NCBI RefSeq assembly: GCF_040549485.1
Contig: NZ_JBEPTK010000004.1
Span: 62,001-126,000, forward strand
Reading direction: 5' to 3'
DNA: 64,000 nucleotides
Source of the DNA: Constrictibacter sp. MBR-5
GTDB lineage: Bacteria > Pseudomonadota > Alphaproteobacteria > JAJUGE01
Shown here: positions 34,245 through 42,643 of the stretch, one piece after another
Numbering within the stretch: the first letter of the stretch is position 1
How the letters are laid out: each line of letters opens with the position of its first letter
The notes under the pieces: model-generated
What the model saw: the letters and a program-made list of their open reading frames with translations, nothing else
What the model was told of the DNA's origin: nothing
Databases searched by the model: none
Position numbers and translations under genes: made by a program

Positions 34245-35552
34245 ATGGATGACCTAACGCTGAGCGGCGGTGCTCTCGTCCTGCTGATCGTGCTGCTGCT
34301 GCTGCGCGTACCCGTGGGCGTGGCATTGGGTGGCATCTCGTTCGCAGGGATCTGGCTGATGCTCGGCCCGCGTTCGGCGTGGGGCATCCTGACCGCCGTA
34401 CCCTATGACTTCGTCGCGCATTGGACGTTGAGTTCGGTGCCGATGTTCCTGCTCATGGGATACATCTGCTACCACTCGCAGCTGACGGACGGCCTGTTCC
34501 GCGTCGCACGCGCCTGGCTGTCGTGGATGCCCGGCGGCCTGGCGGTCGCCTCGGTCGGGGCCGCGGCAGGCTTCTCCGCCGTCACCGGCTCGTCCGTCGC
34601 CTGTGCGGCCGCGATGGGGCGCATCGCGATCCCCGAGATGCTGCGGCGCGGCTACGACAAGGGCCTGTCGGCCGGCACGGTCGCCGCCGCCGGGACGATC
34701 GGCTCGATGATCCCGCCCAGCATTCTGCTGCTGCTCTACGGCATCTTCGCCGAGGTGCCGATCAGCAAGCTCTTCATCGCCGGCATCGGCCCGGGACTGC
34801 TCACGGCGGTCATGTACAGCATCATGATCATGGGCCGCGTGAGGCTCAATCCCGCCCTGGCGCCGCGCGACGCGGAAGCGGTGACGTGGGCCGATCGCTT
34901 CAACTCCTTCCGGGGAACCTGGCCGGTCATCGCACTGATCATCGGGGTGTTTGGCGGTCTGTTCGGCGGCGTTTTCACGCCGACCGAGGCCGGCGGCATC
35001 GGCGCCTTCCTCGCCTTCATCATCGGCTTCGCCCAGCGCACGCTGACGATCGAGAAGATCAAGCTGGCGGTCATGGAAACGCTGGTCAGCACGTCCTCGA
35101 TATTCGTGATCGCCGTCGGCGCGGTGCTGTTCACGCGGTTCCTCGCCCTGTCCGGCATGACGGACTTCATCTCCGAGATCGTCGTCGAGGGTCAGGTCAG
35201 TTCGACGATGCTGGTGATCGGGACGATGGCGAGCATGCTGTTCCTTGGCTGCTTCCTCGATCCGATCGGCATCATGCTGCTGACCCTGCCGATCTTTCTG
35301 CCCGCCATCGAGCATCTGGGCATCGACCTGATCTGGTACGGCATCCTGATGACGAAGCTGCTGGAGATCGCGCTGATCACGCCGCCGGTCGGGCTGAACG
35401 TGTTCGTGATCAAGGGCATCGTCGGCGACCTCATGTCGACCGAGGCCATCTTCAAGGGGATTCTCTGGTTCATCGTGGCGGACCTCATCACCGTCGCGCT
35501 GATGATCGGGTTCCCCGAAATCTCGCTCTACCTGCCGAGCCTCATCGACTGA
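34245..35552 (+). CDS. dctM: TRAP transporter large permease (DctM type)
   Basis: 435 residues with about 11-12 hydrophobic segments. The start MDDLTLSGGALVLLIVLLLLRVPVGVALGGISF is typical of DctM. GAAAGFSAVTGSSVACAAAMGRIAIPEM and GTIGSMIPPSILLLLYGIFAEVPISKLFIAGIGPGLL are the conserved substrate-path motifs, with GCFLDPIGIMLLTLPIFLPAI and ALITPPVGLNVFVIKGI near the end. An in-frame GTG at 34179 overlaps dctQ but adds non-homologous residues, so the ATG at 34245 is used. The gene is followed by two hairpins before dctP. Confidence 0.93.
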   Translation: MDDLTLSGGALVLLIVLLLLRVPVGVALGGISFAGIWLMLGPRSAWGILTAVPYDFVAHWTLSSVPMFLLMGYICYHSQLTDGLFRVARAWLSWMPGGLAVASVGAAAGFSAVTGSSVACAAAMGRIAIPEMLRRGYDKGLSAGTVAAAGTIGSMIPPSILLLLYGIFAEVPISKLFIAGIGPGLLTAVMYSIMIMGRVRLNPALAPRDAEAVTWADRFNSFRGTWPVIALIIGVFGGLFGGVFTPTEAGGIGAFLAFIIGFAQRTLTIEKIKLAVMETLVSTSSIFVIAVGAVLFTRFLALSGMTDFISEIVVEGQVSSTMLVIGTMASMLFLGCFLDPIGIMLLTLPIFLPAIEHLGIDLIWYGILMTKLLEIALITPPVGLNVFVIKGIVGDLMSTEAIFKGILWFIVADLITVALMIGFPEISLYLPSLID

Positions 35553-35553
35553 G

Positions 35554-35588
35554 GCCGGCATCCGGCGGCGGGCGAAGGCGCGTCGCCC
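35554..35588 (+). other. Intercistronic hairpins between dctM and dctP
   Basis: GCCGG-CAT-CCGGC (35554-35566) and GGGCG...CGCCC (35570-35588) follow the dctM stop directly. No T-run follows. Such elements often stabilise the downstream, highly expressed binding-protein message or dampen read-through. Confidence 0.55.
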
Positions 35589-35627
35589 AACAAGAAACGG
35601 CAATCATCGATTTGGAGGAGACGTGAA

Positions 35628-36749
35628 ATGAAGAAGCTATTGCTCGGCACGGCGCTGGCCCTCGCACTCGGCATCGCGGGCACGGCATCCGCCGAAACCC
35701 TCAAGGCAGCCCACTATCTGAGCACGAAGCACCCGGTGGGTGTCGGCTACCAGACCTTCGCCGACGAACTGAAGAAGAACACGAACGGCGATATCACCCT
35801 GCGCATCTTCCCGGGCGAGGCGCTGCTCGGCGCCAAGGCGATCTCGGACGGCGTGCGCGACGGCGTGGCCGACATCGGGTTCGACACCCTGACCTACACG
35901 CCGTCCTACTATCCGCACGGCGTGCTCCTGAACGACCTCGCCATGGTCGGCGAGAACGACATGGCGGCAGCCTTCGCCATCACCGAGCTGTTCACCCAGC
36001 ACTGCAAGGCGTGCCTCGACGAGTTCGCCAAGCAGAACCAAGTCTTCACCTCCGGGATGAGTACCGCGCCATACGTGCTCGTGAACAAGGTCGACATGAA
36101 CTCCCCGGAGAAGATCAAGGGGATGAAGCTGCGGGCCGGCGGCTCGCTCTGGGACCGTTTCGCCAGCTCCGTCGGCGCCACCGGCGTGAACATCCCGACC
36201 TCGGAGATGTACGAGGCGCTGTCGCGCGGCATTCTCGACGGGGCGATGTACGCCGTCGGCGGTCTCAAGACGCATGGCCTCGGCGATGTCGCAACCCAGG
36301 TCATCACCCTCAACCTTGGCTCGTTCCGCGCCGGCAACCTGTTTTCGTTCAACCGCGAGGTGTGGAAGGACCTGACGCCCGAGCAGCGGACCGCCGTCTT
36401 CAAGGCCCTCTCCGTCGCCGTCGTCCGTACCGTGATCGAATACGGCAAGGGCGATCAGGAGGCCCTGGAGGTCGCCAAGGCGAAGAACATTCCCGTCGTC
36501 GCGCCCGACCCCGCTCTCCAGAAACTGCGGGACGAGTTCGTCGAGAAGGACCTGCCCGGCATCATCGAGAACGCCAAGACCCGCCTCGGCATTGCCGACG
36601 CCGGCGACTTCGTCGCGAAGTATCGCGAGATCTACGCAAAGTACGAGAAGATGCTCGCGCCGATGCAGGGCGACCAGGCGAAGCTCAGCGAAGCCCTCTA
36701 CAGCGAGGTCTACGCGAAGCTCGATCCGAAGACCTTCGGCGTCAACTGA
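35628..36749 (+). CDS. dctP: TRAP transporter substrate-binding protein (DctP type)
   Basis: 373 residues. A Sec signal peptide (MKKLLLGTALALALGIAGTASA, cleavage before ETLKA) precedes a DctP-fold domain. It has HYLSTKHPVGVGYQTFADELKKNTNGDITLRIFPGEALLGAKA at the start and PEKIKGMKLRAGGSLWDRFASSVGATGVNIPTSEMYEALSRGILDGAMY in the middle. This region includes the Arg-containing segment that salt-bridges carboxylate ligands. The ligand is probably an organic acid but cannot be named. GGAGGAG precedes the ATG by 7 bases, a stronger site than those of the permease genes. Confidence 0.93.
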   Translation: MKKLLLGTALALALGIAGTASAETLKAAHYLSTKHPVGVGYQTFADELKKNTNGDITLRIFPGEALLGAKAISDGVRDGVADIGFDTLTYTPSYYPHGVLLNDLAMVGENDMAAAFAITELFTQHCKACLDEFAKQNQVFTSGMSTAPYVLVNKVDMNSPEKIKGMKLRAGGSLWDRFASSVGATGVNIPTSEMYEALSRGILDGAMYAVGGLKTHGLGDVATQVITLNLGSFRAGNLFSFNREVWKDLTPEQRTAVFKALSVAVVRTVIEYGKGDQEALEVAKAKNIPVVAPDPALQKLRDEFVEKDLPGIIENAKTRLGIADAGDFVAKYREIYAKYEKMLAPMQGDQAKLSEALYSEVYAKLDPKTFGVN

Positions 36750-36789
36750 CGCCCCTAAAGGCGTCGGGCGACACCCGGCGCCTGTGACC

Positions 36790-36828
36790 CGGCCGGCGCG
36801 GATCACCAGATCCGTCGCCGGCCGTTTC
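36790..36828 (+). terminator. Terminator after the TRAP operon
   Basis: CGGCCGGCG-CGGATC, loop ACCA, GATCCG-t-CGCCGGCCG, then TTTCGT: a 15-bp stem with one bulged T. Smaller hairpins (GACGCC...GGCGTC, 36748-36765) precede it right at the dctP stop. Confidence 0.8.
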
Positions 36829-36885
36829 GTCCTTGGTTTGCCGCGGAAGTCGACTAAGGTCCCGCCCGCACGCTCGGAGCGGGAC

Positions 36886-37782
36886 ATGGCCGCAGTCATC
36901 GAAGCGAAAGATCTGGCGAAACGCTACGGCGAGGTCGAGGCGGTCCGTGGCGTGAGCTTCGCCATCCCATGCGGCGCCTGCATCGGTCTGCTCGGTCCCA
37001 ACGGAGCCGGAAAGACCACGACGATGCGGATGCTGATGGGCCTGACCCGCCCGACTGGTGGCAGCCTCTCGGTATTCGGGGCCCGTCCCGAGTCGCTCGG
37101 CCGCGCCTATCGCGCCCGCATCGGGCTCGTCCCACAGGAGGACAATCTCGACCCGGATCTCACGGTGCGTCAGAATCTCGAGGTCTACGGCCGATATTTC
37201 GGCATCGGGTCGGCGGTTCTGGCGACCCGCGTGCCGGAACTCCTCGATTTCATGCAGCTGAGCGAGCGCGGCCACGCCAAGGTGATTCAGCTGTCCGGGG
37301 GCATGAAACGCCGTCTCGTCATCGCGCGGGCGTTGATCGCCGATCCGGAACTGGTCGTGCTCGACGAACCCACGACAGGCCTGGATCCCCAGGCGCGCGT
37401 CCTGATCTGGCGCCGCCTGCTCGACCTGAAGAAGCTGGGCAAGACCCTGCTGCTCACCACCCACTACATGGACGAGGCCCAGCGTCTCTGCGACCGCATC
37501 GTCATCATCGACGCCGGGCGCGTGCTCGACGAGGATACGCCGGCGGGCCTTATCGGCCGCCATGTCCGCGGCCACGTGTTCGAGTTGCCGAAGCCGCTTC
37601 CGGACGGCTTTCCACCGGAGGGGGTCGAGCACGAGGACATCGGCGACGCGGTCCTGTTCTACGTCGCCGACCCGGACGACATGCTCCACCGCCTGCCGTT
37701 GACGGCGACCTACCTGCGCCGCGAGGCGAACCTCGAAGACGTGTTCCTGCGCCTGACCGGGCGCCGCCTGCGCGAAGGTTGA
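36886..37782 (+). CDS. ABC transporter ATP-binding protein, NodI/DrrA type
   Basis: 298 residues. Walker A GPNGAGKTT (about 42-50), Q-loop in VPQEDNLDPDLTVRQNLEVYGRYFG, signature LSGGMKRRLVIARAL and Walker B LVVLDEPTTGLDPQAR place it in the DrrA/NodI-type exporter ATPases. The QEDNLDPDLTV stretch is typical of NodI. NodI exports lipo-chito-oligosaccharide with NodJ, but non-rhizobial members serve other lipidic or glycan substrates and no nod genes are here. GGAG lies seven bases before the ATG at 36886. The longer frame back to 36592 is in dctP and its terminator. The permease gene follows after 4 bases. Confidence 0.9.
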   Translation: MAAVIEAKDLAKRYGEVEAVRGVSFAIPCGACIGLLGPNGAGKTTTMRMLMGLTRPTGGSLSVFGARPESLGRAYRARIGLVPQEDNLDPDLTVRQNLEVYGRYFGIGSAVLATRVPELLDFMQLSERGHAKVIQLSGGMKRRLVIARALIADPELVVLDEPTTGLDPQARVLIWRRLLDLKKLGKTLLLTTHYMDEAQRLCDRIVIIDAGRVLDEDTPAGLIGRHVRGHVFELPKPLPDGFPPEGVEHEDIGDAVLFYVADPDDMLHRLPLTATYLRREANLEDVFLRLTGRRLREG

Positions 37783-37786
37783 CCCG

Positions 37787-38560
37787 ATGCGGCTGCTGAA
37801 CCGCTTCACGCTCGCCGTCGGACGGCGCCAGTTCATGGTCTGGCGACGGCTCTGGATATCCTCCGTCGTCACCAACGTGCTCGAGCCGCTGATCTTCCTC
37901 TTCGCCTTCGGCTATGGGCTAGGCGCGGTGATCGATCAGATCGACGACATGGACTATCTGGTCTTCGTCGTTCCCGGAATGATGTGTTACGGCGCGATGT
38001 TCGCGGCCAGCTTCGAGACTTCGATCCACGCCTATGCGCGCTTCCAGATGCAGCGCACCTGGGACGCGATCCTGGCGACGCCGGTGTCGCTCGGCGAACT
38101 GCTGGCGGGCGAGGCGATCTGGGCTGCCCTCAAGGGGATCCTGTCGGCGACCTGCGTCCTGGTGATCGGGACGTTGTGGGGCGGCGTGCCGGACCTGGGC
38201 ACCGCGCTGCTGACCTACCCCATCCTGTTTCTCGGCGGCCTGTGCTTCGCCTGCTGCGGCCTCGCCGCGACGGGCCACGCCAAGTCGTGGGAGTTCTTCA
38301 GCTACTACTTCACCTTCTGGGTCACGCCGATGTTCGTGTTCTCAGGCACTTTCTTCGAAGTGGACCGCTTCCCCTGGTTCGTGCAAGCCGGCGCATGGCT
38401 GCTCCCGGCGACGCACCTGATCGCGGTGGTCCGGCCGCTGACGGCGTCCCAGCCCCTCGATCCGGTCGCGGCGGCGGGCCATCTCGCCTATCTGGCGGCG
38501 ATGTCCGCGGCCGCGTTCGCCCTGGCGCACTACAGGATCGGCAAACGGATGTTCGACTGA
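37787..38560 (+). CDS. ABC transporter permease, NodJ/ABC-2 type
   Basis: 257 residues with about six transmembrane helices, of the ABC-2 family. VVTNVLEPLIFLFAFGYGLGAVIDQIDDMDYLVFVVPGMMCYGAMFAASFETSIHAYARFQMQRTWDAILATPVSLGELLAGEAIWAALKG matches NodJ-like proteins. FFSYYFTFWVTPMFVFSGTFFEVDRFPWFVQAGAWLLPATHLIAVVRPL is the second conserved segment. It pairs with the preceding ATPase in an operon. Substrate unknown. The stop is 9 bp from the convergent DapA-like gene with no clear terminator between. Confidence 0.9.
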   Translation: MRLLNRFTLAVGRRQFMVWRRLWISSVVTNVLEPLIFLFAFGYGLGAVIDQIDDMDYLVFVVPGMMCYGAMFAASFETSIHAYARFQMQRTWDAILATPVSLGELLAGEAIWAALKGILSATCVLVIGTLWGGVPDLGTALLTYPILFLGGLCFACCGLAATGHAKSWEFFSYYFTFWVTPMFVFSGTFFEVDRFPWFVQAGAWLLPATHLIAVVRPLTASQPLDPVAAAGHLAYLAAMSAAAFALAHYRIGKRMFD

Positions 38561-38569
38561 CGCGACCGG

Positions 38570-39502
38570 TCATGCCGCAGGGCGGGCGGCGACGCGCCGG
38601 TTGATCTCCGCTGCCAGAGCGTCCGTCACCGGCATCATCGGCAGGCGCACCTCCGGCGAGCGGATCAGGCCCTGGCGCCACAGCCAGTGCTTGATCGGCG
38701 ACGGCGACGGCTCGGAAAAAAGAAGCCGCACCGTATCGATCAGGCAGTTCCATTGACGCAGGGCGAGCGCACGATCGCCGCTCATCAAGGACCGGCGCAC
38801 CGCGATGAAGGCCGCTGTATCCACATGCGCGGCTGCCAGGATCCCGCCGGACGCACCTTGCGCGACCGCCAGATGGAACTGCACATCTTCCCCCGTCATG
38901 ACCGCGAAGTCCTTCGGCCGACGCCTGAGCAGTTCGGACGACTGGGCGACTTCGGCGCAGCAGTCCTTCACGCCGACGATGTTCGCGCGCTCGGCCAACC
39001 GCAGCAGTGTCGCGTTCGCGAGATTGACGCCCGTCCGATACGGGATGTTGTAGAGGACGAGCGGCCTCTCGGTCGCATCGGCCAGGGCGCTGAAATGCCG
39101 GTACAGGCCTTCCTGCGACGGCCGCGTGTAGTAGGGACAGGCCACGAGATAGCCGTCGACCGGGAGCGAGGCGAGCCTCCCGAGCGTGCCGATCATCTTA
39201 TCGGTGTGACTGCCGGAAAGTCCCAGGTAGACCGGCACCCTTCCGGCCGCCGCCGTCGCGGCCGAGGCCGCGAGCGCCGCGACCTCGTCGTCGTCGAGCG
39301 TCAGCCCCTCGCCCGTGGTCGCGGCCATGATGAGGCCGTCGACGCCGGCTTCGACGTAGTGACGCACGAGGCGGAAGACCGACTCGTGGTCGACGGCGCC
39401 CTCGGCGAACGGTGTGATGAGCGGCACCCAGACCCCGGAGAGGGCGGGGCCGCCGGATATGCTTTCTCTTGCGGTAGTCTCTGCTGTCGACTCGGTGAAC
39501 AT
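38570..39502 (-). CDS. DapA-family aldolase (dihydrodipicolinate synthase-like)
   Basis: 310 residues of the DHDPS/N-acetylneuraminate lyase family. The Schiff-base Lys is in NIVGVKDCCAE, the Tyr in PLVLYNIPYRTGVNL, and the ATTGEGLTLDDDE motif marks the pyruvate-binding loop. It may be a genuine 4-hydroxy-tetrahydrodipicolinate synthase (lysine and peptidoglycan pathway) or a paralogue aldolase; no dapB or lysine genes adjoin. The ATG at 39502 has AGGAGA eight bases upstream; longer frames are non-homologous. Upstream is a leader with a terminator-like stem and an alternative fold. Confidence 0.85.
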   Translation of the reverse strand: MFTESTAETTARESISGGPALSGVWVPLITPFAEGAVDHESVFRLVRHYVEAGVDGLIMAATTGEGLTLDDDEVAALAASAATAAAGRVPVYLGLSGSHTDKMIGTLGRLASLPVDGYLVACPYYTRPSQEGLYRHFSALADATERPLVLYNIPYRTGVNLANATLLRLAERANIVGVKDCCAEVAQSSELLRRRPKDFAVMTGEDVQFHLAVAQGASGGILAAAHVDTAAFIAVRRSLMSGDRALALRQWNCLIDTVRLLFSEPSPSPIKHWLWRQGLIRSPEVRLPMMPVTDALAAEINRRVAARPAA

Positions 39503-39532
39503 GGTCCATCTCCTGCGTTCGCAGCCGGAGGA

Positions 39533-39570
39533 CGGACATAAAAAAGGCTCCGTCCATGTCCGGCGGAGCC
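39533..39570 (-). promoter_or_regulatory. Attenuator-like leader of the DapA-family gene
   Basis: On the minus strand GGCTCCG (39570-39564), an 11-base loop, CGGAGCC (39552-39546) and TTTTTT form a classical rho-independent terminator upstream of the gene's own start. Within its loop, CGGACAT (39562-39556) is complementary to ATGTCCG (39539-39533) right after the T-run, so a mutually exclusive antiterminator-type hairpin can form. This is the arrangement of a transcription attenuator or riboswitch expression platform. Confidence 0.65.
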
Positions 39571-39597
39571 CTTCGGGAACTGTATGCGTGCTGAACG

Positions 39598-39681
39598 TCA
39601 GCGCATGCGTGAACCCTCGGGTCCCCAGGACCAGAGCTTTTTCGCCGGGACGGCGACTTGGGTTCGGCGAATATGACGCAT
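39598..39681 (-). CDS. Possible leader peptide (27 residues, two Trp codons)
   Basis: A short frame MRHIRRTQVAVP... ends 28 bases before the terminator stem. Its middle reads KKLWSWGP, with tandem-spaced Trp codons TGG-TCC-TGG falling in a small hairpin (GGTCC-TGG-GGACC). Leader peptides of amino-acid attenuators look like this. There is no clear ribosome-binding site before the ATG, so translation is doubtful. Confidence 0.35.
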   Translation of the reverse strand: MRHIRRTQVAVPAKKLWSWGPEGSRMR

Positions 39682-39785
39682 AGCCAATGAGTACCGCCAC
39701 GATCGAAGGCAGGTCAAGCACAACATTCGCGCCGCATCGCGTGGCAACACCGCTGCGTTCGCCTATGCTGACATCGACATCACGC

Positions 39786-40538
39786 ATGCGAGTCGCTCCT
39801 TTCGGTATGATCCCGATCCACGACGACAACCCGACGGCGACAAGGCCCGTGGTCACGATCGGACTGATCGCGGTCAACGCCCTGGTATTCCTGTGGCAAT
39901 TGACGCTCACGCCCAGCCAGCAGGAAATGGCGATCTACGCCTTCGGCATGATTCCGGCCGTCCTGCTGCAGGGCGTGACCTTGCCGCCGGAGATCGCGGG
40001 GACGCCGCCCGTGCTGACGGTGGTGACGTCGATGTTCATGCACGGCGGGTGGATGCACCTGCTTGGAAACATGCTCTATCTCTGGATTTTCGGTAACAAT
40101 GTCGAGGATGCATGCGGCCATGGCCGCTTCCTCGTCTTCTATCTCGCATGCGGCGTTGCCGCCGCACTCGCTCAGGCTTTTCAGGATCCGTCATCGACAC
40201 TGCCGATGGTCGGGGCGAGCGGTGCCATCGGCGGCGTACTGGGGGCCTATCTTTTGCTGCACCCGCATGCGCGCGTCCTGGTCCTGATTCCGATTTTCTT
40301 CTACATGCACGTCGCGCGGATCCCGGCCCTTCTCGTTCTCGGCCTCTGGTTCGTCATCCAGTTCGTATCCTACGCGGCCACACCTGCGGGCGAAGGGGGC
40401 GTCGCCTATTGGGCGCATATCGGCGGGTTCATCGCCGGCGCAGTCCTGATCCTGTTCATACGCCGCCGCGGGATACCGCTCTTCGAGGGCCGTTCACGGC
40501 CCATGCCACCGCCGCGGCGGCGTGGACCCTGGGGCTGA
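39786..40538 (+). CDS. Rhomboid family intramembrane serine protease
   Basis: About 250 residues with six or seven transmembrane helices. The sequence IPIHDDNPTATRPVVTIGLIAVNALVF is followed by HGGWMHLLGNMLYLWIFGNNVED (L1 loop and oxyanion Asn), then MVGASGAIGGVLGAYLLLHPHARV with the nucleophile Ser (about 145) in GASG, and AYWAHIGGFIAGAVLI with the catalytic His (about 211). It cleaves membrane-embedded substrates in the inner membrane. No start has a convincing ribosome-binding site: ATGs at 39687, 39786 and 39807 are candidates, and the last gives the family-like start MIPIHDD. The histidine kinase begins 7 bp after the stop. Confidence 0.88.
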   Translation: MRVAPFGMIPIHDDNPTATRPVVTIGLIAVNALVFLWQLTLTPSQQEMAIYAFGMIPAVLLQGVTLPPEIAGTPPVLTVVTSMFMHGGWMHLLGNMLYLWIFGNNVEDACGHGRFLVFYLACGVAAALAQAFQDPSSTLPMVGASGAIGGVLGAYLLLHPHARVLVLIPIFFYMHVARIPALLVLGLWFVIQFVSYAATPAGEGGVAYWAHIGGFIAGAVLILFIRRRGIPLFEGRSRPMPPPRRRGPWG

Positions 40539-40545
40539 ACGCGCA

Positions 40546-42528
40546 ATGAAAGCGCGCGGACAGGACAATGGCGACGGACTGCGTCAGGCACTGGCGATCG
40601 GCGCCGGCGTCGCGCTGCCGCTGCTCGCGTTCGCCGTCATCATGGTCGCGCTCTTCGACCGCGAGCAGGGACGTACCGCCGAGCGCCTCCTGTCGCAGCA
40701 CACGTTTGCGGCGCTGCAGTCGGTCGATCGCTACATGGCCGCGGACCTCAAGGCCATGCACGCCCTCGCTCATGCCACGCCGACCGATCAGCCAGAGGCG
40801 TTCTTCATCGAACTCCGGCGGGTGATCACCGCCGACCCGCACTGGCTATCGGTCAGGCTTCGCAGCCTGCCGGACCAGCAGACACTGGCCGTCGCCAGCA
40901 GGTCGTCACCGCTGCAGATGCCGTCGGTGCCCCCACTTTCCGAGGATGCGGTCCAAACGGCGGTCGAGCGTGGCGTCTGGATCGGCAACATGGAAACGAT
41001 AGAGGGCCAGAACGGACCGCTGCGCTATGTCCGGCTCGCCGTCCCGGTGGTCAGGAACGGTAATGCCATCGCGATCCTGACGGCCTTCATCAAGCCGACG
41101 ATCTATAGTCAGGCGCTGGTCGAATCGGGGATCCCTCAGGACTGGACCGCAGCGGCCCTCGATCGCAACCTGACGATCGTCGGGCGCTCGCGCGCCCCCG
41201 AAGAGTTCGTCGGTGCCAGCGCCACCGAATCGCTGCGAACCGAGATCGAATCGGGCACCGAGCGGTTCTTCTTCTCGCACAATCAAGAGGGCGCACGCGT
41301 CTATACCGCACTGTTCCGGTCACCGCTCACGGGATGGATCATGGCCGTGGGCGTCCCGGAGGCGATCGTTCGGGCGCCCGTGATCCGCACGATGGTCGCA
41401 GTCGGCATCGGCGGTATCGGCGCCCTCGCGCTCGCCGTACTGATCGGAACGGTCCTCGCTCGAACCTTCGCCTCCCGAAACCGCGCAGAACGCCGGCTCC
41501 TCGCGCTCGCCGGCGAGAAGGAAACCGAGCAGCGCGTAACCGACATCGCCGCGAACCTGCCGGGTGCGATCATCCGGCGCGTGCTGCATCCGGACGGCAC
41601 CATCACCTATCCCTACGTCAGCGAGCGGATCGCCGACGTGATGGGCATGGCGGTCGACGAGGCACGCAGCGCCGGATCCCTGGTCGATTGGGCCCCGTAC
41701 GTCCATCCCGACGACCGCGCCTTCTGGCAGAAGCAAGTCATGACGTCGGCCAGGACGATGCGGCCTTACCGCTTCGACGCGCGCGCACTCGGCAGCGACG
41801 GAAGCATCCGCTGGGTTCGGTCGATCGGCCACCCGCGCCGCCGAAAGGACGGCGCGATCGTCTGGGACGGGGTCATCCTCGACGTGACTGAGACGAAGAA
41901 AGCGGAGCAGCGTCAGGACCTGCTGGTGCAGGAACTGAGTCACCGGGTCAAGAACACCCTGGCTGTGGTGACGTCAATCGCCCGCCGCACCATGATGCAG
42001 ACGGCCTCGAAGGAAGAATTCGCTGTGGCGTTCGACGGGCGTTTGCAGGCGCTCGCGCGCGCCCACACGCTGCTCACCCGAACGCGATGGGAGGGATCGG
42101 GGCTGCGCGAGGTCGTCGAGGAGGCGCTTGCGCCGTTCCGGCGCGGCCAGGGAGCGACCTTCAGCATTGAGGGACCGGAATACTCGGTGGCCCCACGCAC
42201 TGCCATCACGCTGACCCTCGTCCTTCACGAACTCGCCACCAATGCCGCGAAGTACGGCGCCCTGTCCGTACCCGACGGCAGAGTCTCCATCAGCTGGACC
42301 ATCGTCGAGGATGGAGCGCAGCTCGAGCTGTCCTGGGTCGAGCGAGGCGGGCCGCCACCACAACCCTCGACCGTGCCGGGCTTCGGCACGACGCTGATCA
42401 CACGCAGCGTCGGCCACGAACTGGGCGGCGATGCCAGCCTGACCTTTCCACCGGCAGGCGCCGAATGCCGGCTGCGCATCCCGCTGGGTTTCATCGACGC
42501 TTCGGACGTGAAGGACGCGCCGCAGTGA
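40546..42528 (+). CDS. HWE-family sensor histidine kinase
   Basis: 660 residues. An N-terminal membrane helix (QALAIGAGVALPLLAFAVIMVAL) and a second one near 290 bracket a periplasmic sensing domain with a dCache-like look. A PAS domain follows (about 335-455, ending VIWDGVILDVTETKKAEQ). The H-box LVQELSHRVKNTLAVVTSIARRTM has the phospho-acceptor His at about 466, and the N-box LVLHELATNAAKYGALS follows. SHRVKN and the HELATNAAKYGA box are hallmarks of HWE/HisKA_2 kinases, which often signal in general stress or light responses. No response regulator is adjacent. It starts 7 bases after the rhomboid stop and precedes the hyf operon by 115 bp. Confidence 0.88.
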   Translation: MKARGQDNGDGLRQALAIGAGVALPLLAFAVIMVALFDREQGRTAERLLSQHTFAALQSVDRYMAADLKAMHALAHATPTDQPEAFFIELRRVITADPHWLSVRLRSLPDQQTLAVASRSSPLQMPSVPPLSEDAVQTAVERGVWIGNMETIEGQNGPLRYVRLAVPVVRNGNAIAILTAFIKPTIYSQALVESGIPQDWTAAALDRNLTIVGRSRAPEEFVGASATESLRTEIESGTERFFFSHNQEGARVYTALFRSPLTGWIMAVGVPEAIVRAPVIRTMVAVGIGGIGALALAVLIGTVLARTFASRNRAERRLLALAGEKETEQRVTDIAANLPGAIIRRVLHPDGTITYPYVSERIADVMGMAVDEARSAGSLVDWAPYVHPDDRAFWQKQVMTSARTMRPYRFDARALGSDGSIRWVRSIGHPRRRKDGAIVWDGVILDVTETKKAEQRQDLLVQELSHRVKNTLAVVTSIARRTMMQTASKEEFAVAFDGRLQALARAHTLLTRTRWEGSGLREVVEEALAPFRRGQGATFSIEGPEYSVAPRTAITLTLVLHELATNAAKYGALSVPDGRVSISWTIVEDGAQLELSWVERGGPPPQPSTVPGFGTTLITRSVGHELGGDASLTFPPAGAECRLRIPLGFIDASDVKDAPQ

Positions 42529-42643
42529 CGCAGTGGCGCTTCAGCCCCTCCGACATCCTCGTATGCGGAATCGCGACCTGCTCTAATGACAGTGCGGTGC
42601 GGGACGGCGGCTGTCCCGACACGGCATCGTCCGGAGCCCCCGC

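Noticed and set aside
36886-38560. Nodulation genes nodI-nodJ as evidence of a symbiont
   Set aside because: NodI/J-type ABC pairs are widespread in non-rhizobial bacteria and no nodABC or nod box is seen.
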